DNA of 64,000 nucleotides from an uncultured Bacteroidales bacterium (GCA_902776955.1 CACYSG010000017.1:1-64000), one strand, 5' to 3'. Shown: positions 53,812 through 62,785, counted from the stretch's first letter. Program-made: numbers and translations. The notes: generated by a model from the sequence alone, not told the origin.

Positions 53812-53829
53812 AGTGTGAGTGCGTGTCGT

Positions 53830-54531
53830 TTATCCGAAGCGGCTGATATTGCGCAGGGTGGGCTCGTCAACGATGCGGATGCGGCGGCCGTCAACGGTAA
53901 TGATGCGCTCGTGGGCAAAGGAGGAGAGCGTGCGGATGGCGTTGGCTGTGGTCATGTTCGACAGATTGGCCAGGTCTTCACGCGCCATGTAGATCTTCAG
54001 TGTCTGCCCGTCGTCCTCATATCCATAGTTGTCCACCAGCATGCACAAGGCCTCGGCCAGGCGGCCGCGGATGTGTTTCTGGGTGAGGTTGACGACCTTG
54101 GAGTCGCTACCGCCCAGGTGACGGGACAACTCGTTGATAAAGAACCATGCCAACTGGATGTTGCCGTCGATGAGGCGTTTCACTACCGTCATCGGGATGG
54201 CACCTACCTGCGATGGCTCGATGGCCATTGTGCTGGCCACGTAAGGCTCATGGGCGAACCATGCACGATAGCCGAAGTACTGGATGGGACGGTACAGGCG
54301 CAGGATCTGCTGCTTGCCGCCAATGCCGTTCTTGAATCGTTTCACCTTACCCTTGATGAGCACCCACAGGTACTGCGGCTCATCCTTCTCGGCATAGATA
54401 ATCTGGCCCTTGCGGTAGGTATGGATGACAAAATTCTCAGCGATGAGATGTTTCTCCTCGCTGTTCAGGATCGACCAGATGGCGGCCAGGTCTTCCCTGA
54501 TGACGTCCTTTATTGTACTCTTGATGACCAT
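53830..54531 (-). CDS. Crp/Fnr-family transcriptional regulator
   Basis: About 233 residues from ATG 54531 (MVIKSTIKDVIREDL). A cyclic-nucleotide-binding-type beta-roll covers about 20-135 (HTYRKGQIIYAEKDEPQYLW, GKVKRF). A winged helix covers about 150-225, with the recognition helix in ANLSNMTTANAIRTLSSFAHE. The effector is unknown; the Arg/Ser pair that binds cAMP in E. coli CRP is not clear. The chosen start follows a perfect promoter by about 22 nt, so longer frames are excluded. It heads a seven-gene operon and may regulate itself and the surface-sugar and wall-recycling genes behind it. Confidence 0.9.
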   Translation of the reverse strand: MVIKSTIKDVIREDLAAIWSILNSEEKHLIAENFVIHTYRKGQIIYAEKDEPQYLWVLIKGKVKRFKNGIGGKQQILRLYRPIQYFGYRAWFAHEPYVASTMAIEPSQVGAIPMTVVKRLIDGNIQLAWFFINELSRHLGGSDSKVVNLTQKHIRGRLAEALCMLVDNYGYEDDGQTLKIYMAREDLANLSNMTTANAIRTLSSFAHERIITVDGRRIRIVDEPTLRNISRFG

Positions 54532-54552
54532 GCGGCGGCAGGTTTTAACGTG

Positions 54553-54583
54553 CAAAATTACAACATCTTTCCCACCTGCCAAA
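54553..54583 (-). promoter_or_regulatory. Promoter of the Crp-headed operon
   Basis: On the minus strand TTTG (54580-54583), 19 nt and TAATTTTG (54553-54560) match the consensus exactly. Confidence 0.75.
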
Positions 54584-54675
54584 ATCCATATGCCTAAAAA
54601 TCCCTAAAAACGGGTGAAGTGCTGATTCCTTTAGGCTGTCGCAAAGAGAAATACGGCTTGAGGGCAGTGATGCCG

Positions 54676-55638
54676 TCAGCGGCGGAAAGCGTCGGGAATC
54701 GGAACCGGACTGTTGGGATTGAATCCGGGCTGGCCGGTCACGGCGTTGGGAGCCATAACGGGACGGTATTTGGGGTCGCCCCAATCTCGGGTGTTCTTGC
54801 TGTTGCCGAGCAGGTTTTCAAGCAACTGGTAGATGAGTGGACCGGCGTCAAAAGAGATGGGCGCGCCCAGCAGGTTGATTGTTGGTTGAATGACCGGTAA
54901 TGTGCGCCATCGGCCGGTATAGGGGTCATAGATGCGGCGGGCGCCCATGTCGAGCGAGAAATTGTCGCTGGCGTGCCAAGCCAGTGTGCCCCCGTAGGAC
55001 GAACTGCCCAGGAACGGCATGGCCGCTACCGTGTGGAATCGCTGGTTGACATAGTACTGCCCGAATGCGTTAAGCGAAAACTTTTCATTAATTTTGAACG
55101 ACGCGTTGGCAAAGCCCCCGTAGTCGTTCCATGCACTGCGGTCAAAATGGTATTTGCTGCCGGTCAAGCCTACTGTCGTCTGGAAACGGTCACCCATCGG
55201 CATCGTGAAGGCAACGCTTGCCGTGGCGATATTACCCATGCCGGGGTAGGTCGTGTGGCTACCTGCACCAGTGAGATAACCGCCTCCTATACTTGTGATT
55301 ACGCCGCTCGAAGACCAGTCGCGGCTGTAGGGATTGGTGTCATAGGTGAAGCGGGGCAGGGCAGGGCGATAGTTGGCGCGCGCTGCCTGTTGATAGATGG
55401 CAAGCGAGTCGGCGAGATTGCCCAAGTTGTTGCCCAATTCAAGTTCGGCAGCGGTGGGAATGGTTGTGTTAAAGGTGGGCTTAATACCCGTAGAGGGCAG
55501 CACTGTCATGGGTAGTTCAGGCGATGTGAACAACGAGCTGATTTTCGTCTGGTCAAATTGCAACTTCAGGCCTTGGCTCTCCTGGGCCGCCCCATAAAGG
55601 ACAACCGCCGCAAACACTATTACCAATCCCCTTCTCAT
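54676..55638 (-). CDS. Hypothetical outer-membrane or periplasmic protein
   Basis: The 320-residue protein has a signal peptide (about 1-19, LYGAAQ). It has an unstructured Pro/Thr-rich N-terminal part, then beta-rich segments (VITSIGGGYLTGAG, ATASVAFTMPMGDRFQTTVGL, GGFANASFKINEKFSLNAF, SDNFSLDMGARRIYD) that look like strands of a small barrel. The C-terminus (about 280-320) is Pro/Asn-rich. I recognise no named family; similar exported proteins are common in Bacteroidales. It lies 72 nt after the GNAT gene with a tandem-repeat spacer between. Confidence 0.65.
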   Translation of the reverse strand: MRRGLVIVFAAVVLYGAAQESQGLKLQFDQTKISSLFTSPELPMTVLPSTGIKPTFNTTIPTAAELELGNNLGNLADSLAIYQQAARANYRPALPRFTYDTNPYSRDWSSSGVITSIGGGYLTGAGSHTTYPGMGNIATASVAFTMPMGDRFQTTVGLTGSKYHFDRSAWNDYGGFANASFKINEKFSLNAFGQYYVNQRFHTVAAMPFLGSSSYGGTLAWHASDNFSLDMGARRIYDPYTGRWRTLPVIQPTINLLGAPISFDAGPLIYQLLENLLGNSKNTRDWGDPKYRPVMAPNAVTGQPGFNPNSPVPIPDAFRR

Positions 55639-55690
55639 TGTTTTTTGTTAGCCGTTAGCCATTAGCCGTTAACTATTAACTATTAACTTT

Positions 55691-55725
55691 TATCTCTTAT
55701 CTCTTATCTCTTATCTCTTATCTCT
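55691..55725. repeat. Five perfect TATCTCT heptamers
   Basis: Five tandem copies of a 7-mer run across the end of the GNAT gene: its stop codon (55711-55713) and last residues are made of repeat units. Upstream on the plus strand, 55648-55690 holds TTAGCCG and TTAACTA-type repeats. Confidence 0.75.
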
Positions 55726-56271
55726 TATTATCTCCTTTTTGGGCATATTCTCCCACACCGAGCGTAACGATGTGATGATGTCGCTGTAATCCTGTTGCGT
55801 GAACGGCTCGTCGCTCGAGGACAAAATCCTGTAGGTGATGCCGTTATAGGTGCGGCTAGTTTCAGTGTCCCGCAGTCCGTTGCGCAAGTAGAAGTCATAG
55901 CGCCGTTGCCGTTGAGCGGGGTTGGGCGCATCGGCCTGGAAGGGCGACTCGATGTCGAGGATTAAGGGGCAATTAGTGCGGTACTTCTCGAGTATAGCCG
56001 TCAGGATTTGCTGGCCATAGCCCTTGCCGCGTAGTGGTTCACAAACGGCGAAGTACCACCACCAGTTATATTTTGTCAGGCTCAACACCATCGTCAAGCC
56101 TACTAAGGTCTCGTCCTCATAGTAGGCCGTGTAATCAATCGATAACGCATCCATCAGATAGGGCAGATCGTCGTAGGGTATCTGCTCCTCGACGGGAAAA
56201 GCCGTTGTGTACAGGCGCCTCAACTGCTCGTCAAGGGCACTGTCGCTAGTTATTTGAACGCTCTTCAACAT
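55711..56271 (-). CDS. GNAT-family N-acetyltransferase
   Basis: The 186-residue protein has the acetyl-CoA motif CEPLRGKGYGQQILTAILE at about 77-95. Flanking elements are TAYYEDETLVGLTMVL and YDFYLRNGLRDTE, the latter typical of the family's final strand and helix. Substrate unknown. The C-terminal residues IIRDKR are encoded by heptamer repeats, so changes in repeat number could move the stop. It lies 47 nt after an acyltransferase gene, probably the same transcript. Confidence 0.85.
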   Translation of the reverse strand: MLKSVQITSDSALDEQLRRLYTTAFPVEEQIPYDDLPYLMDALSIDYTAYYEDETLVGLTMVLSLTKYNWWWYFAVCEPLRGKGYGQQILTAILEKYRTNCPLILDIESPFQADAPNPAQRQRRYDFYLRNGLRDTETSRTYNGITYRILSSSDEPFTQQDYSDIITSLRSVWENMPKKEIIRDKR

Positions 56272-56318
56272 ATCAGATGCCGTTTTGAGTCCTTTGACTG
56301 TTGTTCGCAGTTAACCGC

Positions 56319-57362
56319 TTAATTCTTAACCTTTTTAGCTCCGAACGCCCAATGTGCCAGGAAGGGGCTGAGCCTGATGATGTTGCCGATGAGCAAGCAA
56401 CCGGCAATGATGATGATAGTGATGACCAGCGACACAGATGCCTCGATGATAGGCATCGGGTGGTCGGTGAATACCGTAATGAACGATAAGCTCTTGGGAA
56501 TCAGGAAATAGTGGATGAGATACACGTCAAGCGTCCTCCGGCCCACGTATTGCAGTGAACGTCCGATGACGGTACTCTTGCTGAACAAAGCCTGCTTTTT
56601 CCTGAAGAATGAGAAAAGGACAACGAGTCCGGTGGTCGTCAGCAGCAGTCTCGAGATACTCTCACTGAACAACAGATACTCGCGGAAGAAATTGCCCAGG
56701 AAATAAAAGAGCACGCACACCGTGATGAGCCAATTGGAGTCCAGCAGTTTCTCGACCAGCGCAAAGTTCTTTTTCACCAGCGTGCCGAACACAAAAAACA
56801 GGAAGTAGCACCAGCATTGCATTGACAGTGCTCCCTTTACACTCTCGGGAAGCGGTATCCAATGGTAAAACGGGGCCCAGTTGATAAAGAAGAGGATGAA
56901 GCCGAGGAGCAAAAGGAGGATATTGGCCCAGCGCTCATTGAAGATGAAGCGCATGACCACATAGAATATGTAATACTCAAACAGGACGTAGGTGAACCAA
57001 TACCCCTTTTTGGTAGGGGCAATGAGCCCCTCAAGCAGGGGAATGTCGTTGACGTGGATGAAAACAAGAAAGAAGATGAAAGGCGCCAAAATCTGGACCG
57101 ACAGCTTCTTGCGCAGGAACCGGTACACCTGTCGCGCATCCCACACGACTTCGGCCTTATAGAGCACAAAGCCGCTGATAAAGAAGAACATGGGCATGCG
57201 CACCTGCAGCAGGTAATCATGAACCGAGATGCCCAGCCCAATGATTTTCCAACAGAAGAAGGCGACGTGATAAAACACCACAAGGGTCATCGTGAAACCG
57301 CGCAGGGCATCAATGTACTCGATGCGCTTGGTCGGCTGGGCTGTGGTATTCATTTCGTTCAT
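56319..57362 (-). CDS. Acyltransferase-3 family membrane protein (tandem copy 2)
   Basis: The 347-residue protein has about 10 membrane segments. The family start RIEYIDALRGFTMTLVVFYH includes the conserved Arg and catalytic-region His, and RMPMFFFISGFVLYK follows. RTLDVYLIHYFLIP near the C-terminus is also typical. Such enzymes O-acylate sugars of surface glycans using cytoplasmic acyl-CoA. The neighbouring copy upstream is a close paralogue (same RMPMFFFISGFVLYKA and DHPMPIIEA segments), so a tandem duplication. Confidence 0.88.
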   Translation of the reverse strand: MNEMNTTAQPTKRIEYIDALRGFTMTLVVFYHVAFFCWKIIGLGISVHDYLLQVRMPMFFFISGFVLYKAEVVWDARQVYRFLRKKLSVQILAPFIFFLVFIHVNDIPLLEGLIAPTKKGYWFTYVLFEYYIFYVVMRFIFNERWANILLLLLGFILFFINWAPFYHWIPLPESVKGALSMQCWCYFLFFVFGTLVKKNFALVEKLLDSNWLITVCVLFYFLGNFFREYLLFSESISRLLLTTTGLVVLFSFFRKKQALFSKSTVIGRSLQYVGRRTLDVYLIHYFLIPKSLSFITVFTDHPMPIIEASVSLVITIIIIAGCLLIGNIIRLSPFLAHWAFGAKKVKN

Positions 57363-57371
57363 CGCTCTTTT

Positions 57372-58427
57372 TTATTGGTTTAGTGATTTATCCGGTTTAC
57401 TGTATTTCACTCCGAACACCCAGTGGGCCAGGAAAGGACTGAGCCTGAAGATATTGCCGATGAGCAGGCTGACCGCCACAATGATGATGGCAATCGATAA
57501 CGTCACGGCAGCCTCGATGATGGGCATCGGGTGGTCGGTGAACACGGTCACGAAGCTCAGCTGCTTGGGCAACAGGAAGAAGTGGATCAGATACACGTCA
57601 AGCGTCCTGCGGCCCACATACTGCAACGTGCGTCCCAGTCGCTTCTCCTTGCTGAAGGAGTTCTTGTTGATTCTGAAGAAAGAGAACAGAATCACCAGTC
57701 CCGGGAAGGAGAGCAGGTGCCTGATAATCTTGTCGTTGATAGGTATGACGTCGATATAGGCGTTGGTCAGGAAAAAGATGATGATGCAGACTGTCAACAG
57801 GATGTAATTGTCCAGAATGCGCTCCAACTGGGGGTAATATTTCTTGGCTAGCGTGCCCAACACAAAGAAGATGAAATATTGCCAATTATATACACACAGG
57901 AATTCCATGGCCCGATGGGGCAGAGGAAAGAGCAGATATCCCGTGGGTGTAATCACCGTCATGAGCGCCCCGCCGATGAGGAGAAGGACGATGTCGGACC
58001 AATTGTTCCTGATGAAGAATCGCACGGTGGCATAGATCACGTAGAAGGCGAACAACACAAACGTGAACCAGTAACCCTCCCTGGACGGGTCAAAGTTGGT
58101 CTTATAGAAAGATGCATCAATGAAATACAGATAGACGCAGAAGAAGATGAACGGCGAAATCAGCTGAACGGGAATCTTCTTCTTGAAAAATGCCTTGATC
58201 TGCTTAAAGTCCCATACGACACCCGCTTTGTACAAAACGAAACCGCTGATGAAGAAGAACATCGGCATGCGCACCTGCAAGAAGAAGTCGTGGAACGACA
58301 TTCCCTTGCCCATGTGCCAGCAGTATGTCGCCACATGCTGGAATACGACAAGAATCATCGTGAAGCCACGCATGGCGTCGATGAATTCAATGCGTTTACC
58401 GGGTTGTTGGATGGGCTGTTCTGTCAT
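57372..58427 (-). CDS. Acyltransferase-3 family membrane protein (tandem copy 1)
   Basis: The 351-residue protein has about 10 membrane segments. It has RIEFIDAMRGFTMILVVFQH, RMPMFFFISGFVLYKAG, RRTLDVYLIHFFLLPKQ and the C-terminal SPFLAHWVFG shared with its downstream twin (9-nt gap). It probably modifies the same class of surface sugar with different regio- or acceptor specificity. It lies 24 nt after the ABC-F gene and is co-transcribed. Confidence 0.88.
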   Translation of the reverse strand: MTEQPIQQPGKRIEFIDAMRGFTMILVVFQHVATYCWHMGKGMSFHDFFLQVRMPMFFFISGFVLYKAGVVWDFKQIKAFFKKKIPVQLISPFIFFCVYLYFIDASFYKTNFDPSREGYWFTFVLFAFYVIYATVRFFIRNNWSDIVLLLIGGALMTVITPTGYLLFPLPHRAMEFLCVYNWQYFIFFVLGTLAKKYYPQLERILDNYILLTVCIIIFFLTNAYIDVIPINDKIIRHLLSFPGLVILFSFFRINKNSFSKEKRLGRTLQYVGRRTLDVYLIHFFLLPKQLSFVTVFTDHPMPIIEAAVTLSIAIIIVAVSLLIGNIFRLSPFLAHWVFGVKYSKPDKSLNQ

Positions 58428-58451
58428 CGTTGGGTCAACTGTCTGGGTTAT

Positions 58452-60392
58452 TTAGGATTGGTTCACGCTCTCGAGTTCGGCACTGGCCTCTTCCCACTGG
58501 GCCATGACTTCTTCAAGTTCGCGGCTGATGCGTGAATGGGTGTAATAGACATCCAGGTCCTCGCTGGCGGCTGTGGAGAGTTTGTCTTCGATGTCGGCGA
58601 GTTGCTGTTCCAGCTCGGCGATTTTGGCCTCACAGGTCTTCACCTTTTTCTCGGCCTGGCGGATGCGGCGCTCGCGCTCCTTTTGCCGCTGGTAGTCCAT
58701 TTTGCCTTGACTGGCTGTAGGGGCGGCATCTTCGGCGTCAGCGGCAGCCACGGGCGTGCTCTTGACCTCGAGCTGCTGCAACGAGTCGAGTTGCTTCTTC
58801 TGCAGGAAGTCGTAGATGCCGCCCAGGTGCTCGCGCACGCGGTGCTCACCGAACTCATAGACCTTTTCCACGATGCCGTTGAGGAAGTCGCGGTCGTGCG
58901 ACACAACGATGACAGTGCCTTCAAAGGCCTGGATGGCCTCCTTCAACACGTCCTTGCTGGGCATGTCCAGGTGGTTGGTCGGCTCGTCGAGGATGAGCAG
59001 GTTGACAGGCTGCAACAACAGGCGTATCATGGCCAGGCGGCTCTTCTCGCCACCGCTCAGCACCTTCACCTTCTTGTCGGCATTCTTGCCGCCGAACATG
59101 AAGGCACCCAGGATGTCGTTGATGCGAGTGCGGATGTCGCCCACGGCCACATAGTCGATGGTGTCGTGTACGGTCAGGTTTTCGTCAAGCAGTTGGGCCT
59201 GATTTTGAGCAAAATAACCGATTTTGACGTTGTGCCCGATCTGCAGTTTCCCGTCAAAAGGAATCTCGCCCATGATGCACTTGACCAGGGTGGATTTTCC
59301 GGCGCCGTTCTTGCCGACAAAAGCGACTTTCTCGCCTCGCTTGATGGTGAACGTCACGTCATGGAACACGTTGAGGTTGCCGTAGTCCTTGCGCAGGTCC
59401 TCGGCGATGACGGGGTAGTCGCCGCTGCGGGGAGCTGGCGGGAATTTCAGGCACATTCGCGAACGGTCCACCTCATCGACCTCGATGCGATCGAGTTTGT
59501 CCAGCATCTTGATGCGGCTCTGCACCTGCACGGCCTTGGTGGCCTTATAGCGGAATCTCTCGATAAAGTCCTCGGTGTCATGGATGAGTTTCTGCTGGTT
59601 TTCCCACGCGCGCATCTGCTGTTCGACGCGCTCCTTGCGCAGTTCCACAAACTCGCTGTACCTCACCTTGTAGTCATATATCTTGCCCAGCGAAATCTCG
59701 ATGGTGCGGTTGGTCACATTATCGATGAAAGCCCTGTCGTGGGAGACGAGCAGCAACGCGCCGTTGCGGTTCTTCAGGAAGGATTCCAACCACTGGATAG
59801 ACTCGATGTCCAGGTGGTTGGTCGGCTCGTCGAGTAGCAGGACGTCGGGACGGCGCAACAACAGTTTGGCCAACTCGATGCGCATGCGCCAACCACCGCT
59901 GAACTCGCTTGTCGGGCGGTCAAAGTCGCTGCGTTCAAATCCCAAACCGGTGAGTGTCTTTTCGATTTCGGCCTCGATATTCTCGCTCTGCATCAGGGCG
60001 CGCAGCTCGGTCTTCTCGGCTACGCGTTCGATAAGTTCTTGATAATCTTCGCTTTCATAGTCGGTACGCTCGGCCAGTTGGCTGTTCATGTGCTCGATGG
60101 CGGCGTCCATCTGCTGCAGGTGCTCAAAGGCGCGGGCGGCTTCCTGCTTGACGGTGAGCGAGTCTTCAATCCGCATCTGTTGCGGCAAGTACCCGATGGT
60201 GATGTCGGCCTGGCGTGCCACAGTGCCGCCGGTGGGCTGTTGCTCACCAGTGATAATCCTGAGCATAGTGGTCTTGCCGGCTCCGTTCTTGCCCACTAAC
60301 GCGATCTTGTCGCGCTTGTTGACGACAAAGCTGATGTTCTCAAACAGCACTTGGCTGCCAAACTCCACCTTGAGTCCTTGTATCGATATCAT
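58452..60392 (-). CDS. ABC-F family ATPase
   Basis: The 646-residue protein has two ABC domains and no membrane segments. The first has GKNGAGKTTMLRI (Walker A) and FSGGWRMRIELAKLL with LDEPTNHLDIES. The second has GKNGAGKSTLVKC and LSGGEKSRLAMIRLL with LDEPTNHLDMPS. The inter-domain linker at about 240-310 is helical, and a C-terminal charged coiled coil (about 560-640) resembles Uup/YdiF. ABC-F proteins act on the ribosome, in translation control or antibiotic resistance. The coiled-coil tail favours the Uup-like housekeeping type. Confidence 0.92.
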   Translation of the reverse strand: MISIQGLKVEFGSQVLFENISFVVNKRDKIALVGKNGAGKTTMLRIITGEQQPTGGTVARQADITIGYLPQQMRIEDSLTVKQEAARAFEHLQQMDAAIEHMNSQLAERTDYESEDYQELIERVAEKTELRALMQSENIEAEIEKTLTGLGFERSDFDRPTSEFSGGWRMRIELAKLLLRRPDVLLLDEPTNHLDIESIQWLESFLKNRNGALLLVSHDRAFIDNVTNRTIEISLGKIYDYKVRYSEFVELRKERVEQQMRAWENQQKLIHDTEDFIERFRYKATKAVQVQSRIKMLDKLDRIEVDEVDRSRMCLKFPPAPRSGDYPVIAEDLRKDYGNLNVFHDVTFTIKRGEKVAFVGKNGAGKSTLVKCIMGEIPFDGKLQIGHNVKIGYFAQNQAQLLDENLTVHDTIDYVAVGDIRTRINDILGAFMFGGKNADKKVKVLSGGEKSRLAMIRLLLQPVNLLILDEPTNHLDMPSKDVLKEAIQAFEGTVIVVSHDRDFLNGIVEKVYEFGEHRVREHLGGIYDFLQKKQLDSLQQLEVKSTPVAAADAEDAAPTASQGKMDYQRQKERERRIRQAEKKVKTCEAKIAELEQQLADIEDKLSTAASEDLDVYYTHSRISRELEEVMAQWEEASAELESVNQS

Positions 60393-60489
60393 GAGTGTTT
60401 TGTGATTTTGGCCACAAAATTACAAAAAAATGCGATATCCCCTATCTATTGCGATAGATTCTATGGACCATAAGGACTATCCGGGTGTT

Positions 60490-61671
60490 CTAGAACAGGC
60501 TCAATGGCTTCTGTTCAATGCTGGCGCGGGCTTGCTCGATATACTGCGGGTTGATGTCGATGCCGATGCTGCGACGGTTGAGTTCATAGGCTATCCTGCA
60601 TGTCGTGCCGGTGCCGCAATAGGGGTCCAGCACGATGCCGTCACGGGGACAGGTGGCGATGATGGGCAGGCGGTAGAGCGTGTCGGGGGCTACGCAGTAG
60701 TGGGCGATACCCGAGCGTTGCACGCCGATGGTCCACACGTCGCCGGGAACGACTCCCTGCACGTTGTCGGGCTGCAGATACTGTTTCTTGACCCTTGGCC
60801 GCCCTTTATCCTCGTTGCGCAGGATCAAGGCACAGGTGCGCCTCAACTCCTCGTCATTATAGTAGAATTCCTCATCCTTAACCAGATGGAACATTGCTTC
60901 GTGCACCTTGCGCATGTGGTCGTGGCTGCCTTGGGGCGAGGTGGTGGTTTTGTTCCAGATGACCTCGTTGACAAGATGCCATCCCTGCCGGTCGATCATC
61001 TCGAGGACCACACGCCAGGGGATGCCCTGAACGAAGCCGTCGGTCGTGTCGTCGCCGATGTTGAGCCACAGCGATCCATGGGGCTTGAGCACGCGCCACG
61101 CCTGGGCCATGGCGTTGAGCAGCCCGTTGATGTATTCGTCGGCGCTGGTGGCGGTGATGCTCTCGGTGCCCTGGCTGCGACGGCGCCAATAGGGCGGGGT
61201 AGTGACGATACAGTCGATGCTCCCGTCCTCAATGCTCTCCAGCACGGTGGCGGCATCGCCATGGACGAGGCAGGGCATCATCTTACGGCCCAGTCGGGCG
61301 ATGAAGTCCCGCTTGACGGTACTGGCGGGCGGTTCAGCGACGGTGGCAGCCTCGGCGGGTTCATTGGCCTCGACCGGTTCATCAGTCAGGTTCCCGTCCA
61401 GCATGTCGCGCAACAGCGATGCGGCGCGATTGGCCATTTTATCGTGGGCGATGTGTGAATATGCCTCGTCGGCCAGCCATGCTGCGACCAGCTCGTCGGT
61501 GTCGGTCTTGAAGATGCGGGCCAGCCTGAGCACCTGTTCGCGCTTGGGGCGGCGCTCGCCGTGTTCATAGCGGCTGTAGGTGGGCACGTCCACGCCGATG
61601 GCGCGGGCAAGGTCCTTCTGTAACTTGCCGCTCTCGATGCGCAACCGCTTGATTTTTTCTGAGAATAACAT
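60490..61671 (-). CDS. HTH-fused DNA methyltransferase (solitary)
   Basis: 393 residues. Residues 1-60 form an XRE helix-turn-helix (KLQKDLARAIGVDVPTYSRY, ERRPKREQVLRLARIF). A low-complexity Glu/Pro/Ala linker lies at about 90-120. The methyltransferase domain spans 125-390 with the catalytic TPPYW (about 169-173) and the SAM-binding DPYCGTGTTCRIAYEL (about 352-367). The motif order (catalytic before FxGxG-like) marks a beta-class N4-cytosine or N6-adenine enzyme. No restriction gene is adjacent. The HTH may auto-regulate it, as in some type II systems. Confidence 0.9.
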   Translation of the reverse strand: MLFSEKIKRLRIESGKLQKDLARAIGVDVPTYSRYEHGERRPKREQVLRLARIFKTDTDELVAAWLADEAYSHIAHDKMANRAASLLRDMLDGNLTDEPVEANEPAEAATVAEPPASTVKRDFIARLGRKMMPCLVHGDAATVLESIEDGSIDCIVTTPPYWRRRSQGTESITATSADEYINGLLNAMAQAWRVLKPHGSLWLNIGDDTTDGFVQGIPWRVVLEMIDRQGWHLVNEVIWNKTTTSPQGSHDHMRKVHEAMFHLVKDEEFYYNDEELRRTCALILRNEDKGRPRVKKQYLQPDNVQGVVPGDVWTIGVQRSGIAHYCVAPDTLYRLPIIATCPRDGIVLDPYCGTGTTCRIAYELNRRSIGIDINPQYIEQARASIEQKPLSLF

Positions 61672-61702
61672 ATTGTCGTCGAATCGTTTGGTTAGGATAT
61701 GA

Positions 61703-61734
61703 CAAATTTAGACAACATTTTTGAGCTGTGCAAA
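61703..61734 (-). promoter_or_regulatory. Methyltransferase gene promoter
   Basis: On the minus strand TTTG (61731-61734), 20 nt and TAAATTTG (61703-61710) match the consensus, about 30 nt before the start. Confidence 0.7.
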
Positions 61735-61794
61735 AATATCATCTAAAATTGTGTCTATTATGTGCGATTGATGGCGGCAGGCAGCCGCGAGCGT

Positions 61795-62250
61795 TCATTT
61801 CTTTTTCTTGCGGCGATGCTGATAGCGCCAGTGATGCTGAATGGAGTGATACAGATAGTGACGCATGGGGTGAAGCAGCCAGAAGTGATAGAACAGGAAG
61901 GCCAGTGCCGCACCGATGGCGCCACCGAATACATTGGTCATGTCATAGTTGTAACCGGTTTTCCACATCAGTCCGATTTCCATGATCAAGGCAAGCACGG
62001 CCGCTGTGGCGGCGAGGACGATTTCCTGGTTGATTTTGCTGTGATGGGGCAGGCGTGATTTGGCATAGTCAAGGATAAACACGAGTGCAACGCAAAAATA
62101 TAAGACCATGTGCCCCACTTGCTCGGCAAACGGGAAAACTTTCAAGGCATTAACGCCAAGGGGATTTTTGATAAAGGTGAAGAAAGCCGCTACTAGAATC
62201 ATAATCAGTGACGGCACCCCCTTGGGAATTGATAGGATAAAACTTTTCAT
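61795..62250 (-). CDS. VanZ-like membrane protein
   Basis: 151 residues from ATG 62250 (MKSFILSIPKG). It has about four membrane segments (about 10-25, 45-64, 75-93, 103-122) and a VanZ-like pattern: FPFAEQVGHMVLYFCVALVF early and DMTNVFGGAIGAALAFLFYHF later. The C-terminus is very basic and His-rich (HRRKKKK). VanZ proteins are linked to teicoplanin tolerance in enterococci, but most homologues have unknown roles. A TACATTTG box at 62293-62300 supports the chosen start. Confidence 0.8.
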   Translation of the reverse strand: MKSFILSIPKGVPSLIMILVAAFFTFIKNPLGVNALKVFPFAEQVGHMVLYFCVALVFILDYAKSRLPHHSKINQEIVLAATAAVLALIMEIGLMWKTGYNYDMTNVFGGAIGAALAFLFYHFWLLHPMRHYLYHSIQHHWRYQHRRKKKK

Positions 62251-62413
62251 TGTTAGTAATACTACTTTAAACTTGTCTCGGTTTTCAATTTGCAAATGTA
62301 ATCAATTTTGTTGTCATGCCGCTTTTTTTTTGAAAAAAAATATTGTTTTTGGTCAATTTTGCCCTTTTTCTTCTGTTTTGACGTGAGATTGTGTTACTTT
62401 TGCACACTCGCCA

Positions 62414-62752
62414 ATGCACAAATTCAAGGACTTTTTTGATATGTCGAAGCATGAGCGGCGTGGCACGATTGTGGTGTTGGCCCTCATTGCGGTGATGCTG
62501 GCGGCCTCGGTGGCTGTTAGGTCTTGTCGTGACACGTCTGTGGTGTCCCGGCCCTCGGTGGAGCAGTTGCAATTTGATGCAGCGACCGATACGGCCACTC
62601 CACCCGCAACCAAGTCCGTGAAGAAAGAAAAACCGCCCAAGAAGGCGCGCCGCTCCAAGTCTTCGCCCAAGTCATCACCCAGGAAATCACCCAAGCAACC
62701 ACCCAAGCAACCACCTGCCAGTCCGCCCATGACTCCGGTGCCGCAGTTCTGA
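62414..62752 (+). CDS. Small membrane-anchored protein with basic Pro/Lys-rich tail
   Basis: 112 residues. The N-terminus (HKFKDFFDMSKHERRGTIVV) followed by one membrane segment (about 20-37) matches the front of Bacteroidales helix-hairpin-helix (ComEA-like) proteins. The expected HhH repeats are absent; instead the tail (about 65-112) is a low-complexity Lys/Ser/Pro stretch (KQPPKQPPASPP). It may be a shortened relative or an independent envelope protein. A TACTTTTG box at 62395-62402 lies 12 nt before the ATG. Confidence 0.6.
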   Translation: MHKFKDFFDMSKHERRGTIVVLALIAVMLAASVAVRSCRDTSVVSRPSVEQLQFDAATDTATPPATKSVKKEKPPKKARRSKSSPKSSPRKSPKQPPKQPPASPPMTPVPQF

Positions 62753-62785
62753 TGTGACTTGTTTCGCAGAATTTCCATTTATTGG

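Noticed and set aside
54532..54582. Longer start for the Crp-like regulator
   Set aside because: The codons overlap the TTTG-N19-TAATTTTG promoter; ATG 54531 gives a normal family N-terminus.
58536..59837. 433-codon plus-strand frame opposite the ABC-F gene
   Set aside because: It is a shadow of the ABC-F protein, whose Walker and signature motifs are intact on the minus strand. The same reasoning removes the long plus-strand frame at 53323-54597.
62251..62295. Longer start for the VanZ-like gene
   Set aside because: The added residues overlap the TACATTTG box at 62293-62300, and ATG 62250 begins directly before the first membrane segment.
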